Shown piece by piece: positions 63,701-64,000 of a stretch of 64,000 bases of DNA. The translations under genes were made by a program, and so were the position numbers. This stretch comes from Anodontia alba (taxonomy: Eukaryota; Mollusca; Bivalvia; Lucinida; Lucinidae), in contig OZ024830.1 of the NCBI GenBank assembly GCA_964016985.1, positions 58,574,104 to 58,638,103 of the forward strand, in the 5' to 3' direction. The notes beneath the pieces are model-generated. The model searched no databases. It saw only the letters and a program-made list of their open reading frames with translations, and was not told the origin of the DNA. Positions within the stretch are counted from its first letter, which is position 1; each line of letters opens with the position of its first letter.

Positions 63701-64000
63701 TGTGGAACTTGTGATGTGTCCACTTTGGTTAGGATGACCGGGCGTAATATATACATTATCAAAATATTAGTGTATAAAAGATTGTAAGGTAAAACTTTAA
63801 ATGGGTCATTTTTCATTATTTTTGCATTAATTCTGTAAGGTTGCAAGGTAATATCTAGTTTTGAATAGGATGTTTTTCATCATTAAACATCACTTTTATG
63901 GTATGTTTGAAAAGGGAAAACATCATGTTTGCTAAGGAAGCTCTCAGATTATGACAAGTTATACTCATCTGGGCCATCATTGGTGGCATCCTTTTAACAT
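60706..64000 (+). repeat. Four-monomer HOR derivative (about 1575 bp), continuing past the window
   Basis: At about 60706 and again at about 62279 the A monomer is cut in its middle and fused to the 3' part of B (ATATCTAGCTATGGTAAC), removing about 382 bp. The same junction in successive units, 1573 bp apart, shows that a deletion-bearing HOR was itself tandemly copied. The last unit (from about 63780) has an intact A monomer. Confidence 0.93.

Noticed and set aside
29625..63846. Recurrent 60-74 codon frames on both strands in every HOR unit, as candidate small proteins
   Set aside because: They follow the satellite monomer exactly, contain no recognisable motif, and change with each monomer indel; they are by-products of the repeat.

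Overview
This window is eukaryotic, repeat-dominated DNA, most likely from a bivalve mollusc. The suggestion rests on repeat types I recall as common in bivalve genomes: a hairpin-ended element running from a GCTCACCTGAGC end to a CTCTTGTTT end, tRNA-derived SINEs (one with a V-domain-like core), and short hairpin repeats with GATCCTGAT arms. I could not check this against a database. I see no host protein-coding gene, no functional tRNA or rRNA gene, and nothing bacterial. All recognisable coding sequence belongs to decayed mobile elements, plus one unrecognised 175-codon ORF inside a transposon-like insertion.

Layout. 1-1375 is a large imperfect palindrome that runs off the left edge. 1530-1830 is a tRNA-derived SINE. 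2750-6610 is a tandem repeat (about 165 bp unit) split by a 3 kb hairpin-ended element that itself carries about sixteen 166 bp repeats. 6611-7900 is mostly unremarkable, with a SINE 3' fragment and two small hairpins. From about 7.9 kb to the right edge (56 kb) everything is one satellite array or something inserted into it. The base monomer is about 412 bp. The left part (7.9-22.9 kb) is diverged and irregular. From 25.1 kb rightward the array is mainly a regular five-monomer higher-order repeat (HOR) of about 1956 bp: a short 305 bp monomer A, then B, C, D and E of 412-414 bp.

Insertions in the array are: a 3592 bp element with 33 bp terminal inverted repeats (9218-12809), which holds the unknown ORF and a nested second copy of the hairpin-ended element; two copies of a 1.4 kb Tc1/mariner-type transposon with a DD37E-like broken transposase (20010-21410 and 53749-55148); and three copies of a 5'-truncated L1/Tx1-like LINE (22921-25150, 27128-29624, 33543-35792), the middle one interrupted by a later SINE.

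How it fits together. The three LINE copies occupy the same base of the same monomer type with the same target duplication, so one insertion was copied as the HOR amplified. The two mariner copies likewise sit at the same site in shared-variant flanks, marking a duplicated block over 5 kb long, 33.7 kb apart. Tandem duplications of about 6.16 kb and 4.62 kb, and a four-monomer derivative of about 1575 bp, are readable from shared diagnostic junctions. The window is therefore a good record of how a satellite array grows, captures mobile elements and is rearranged. A centromeric or pericentromeric location is possible but cannot be shown from sequence alone.
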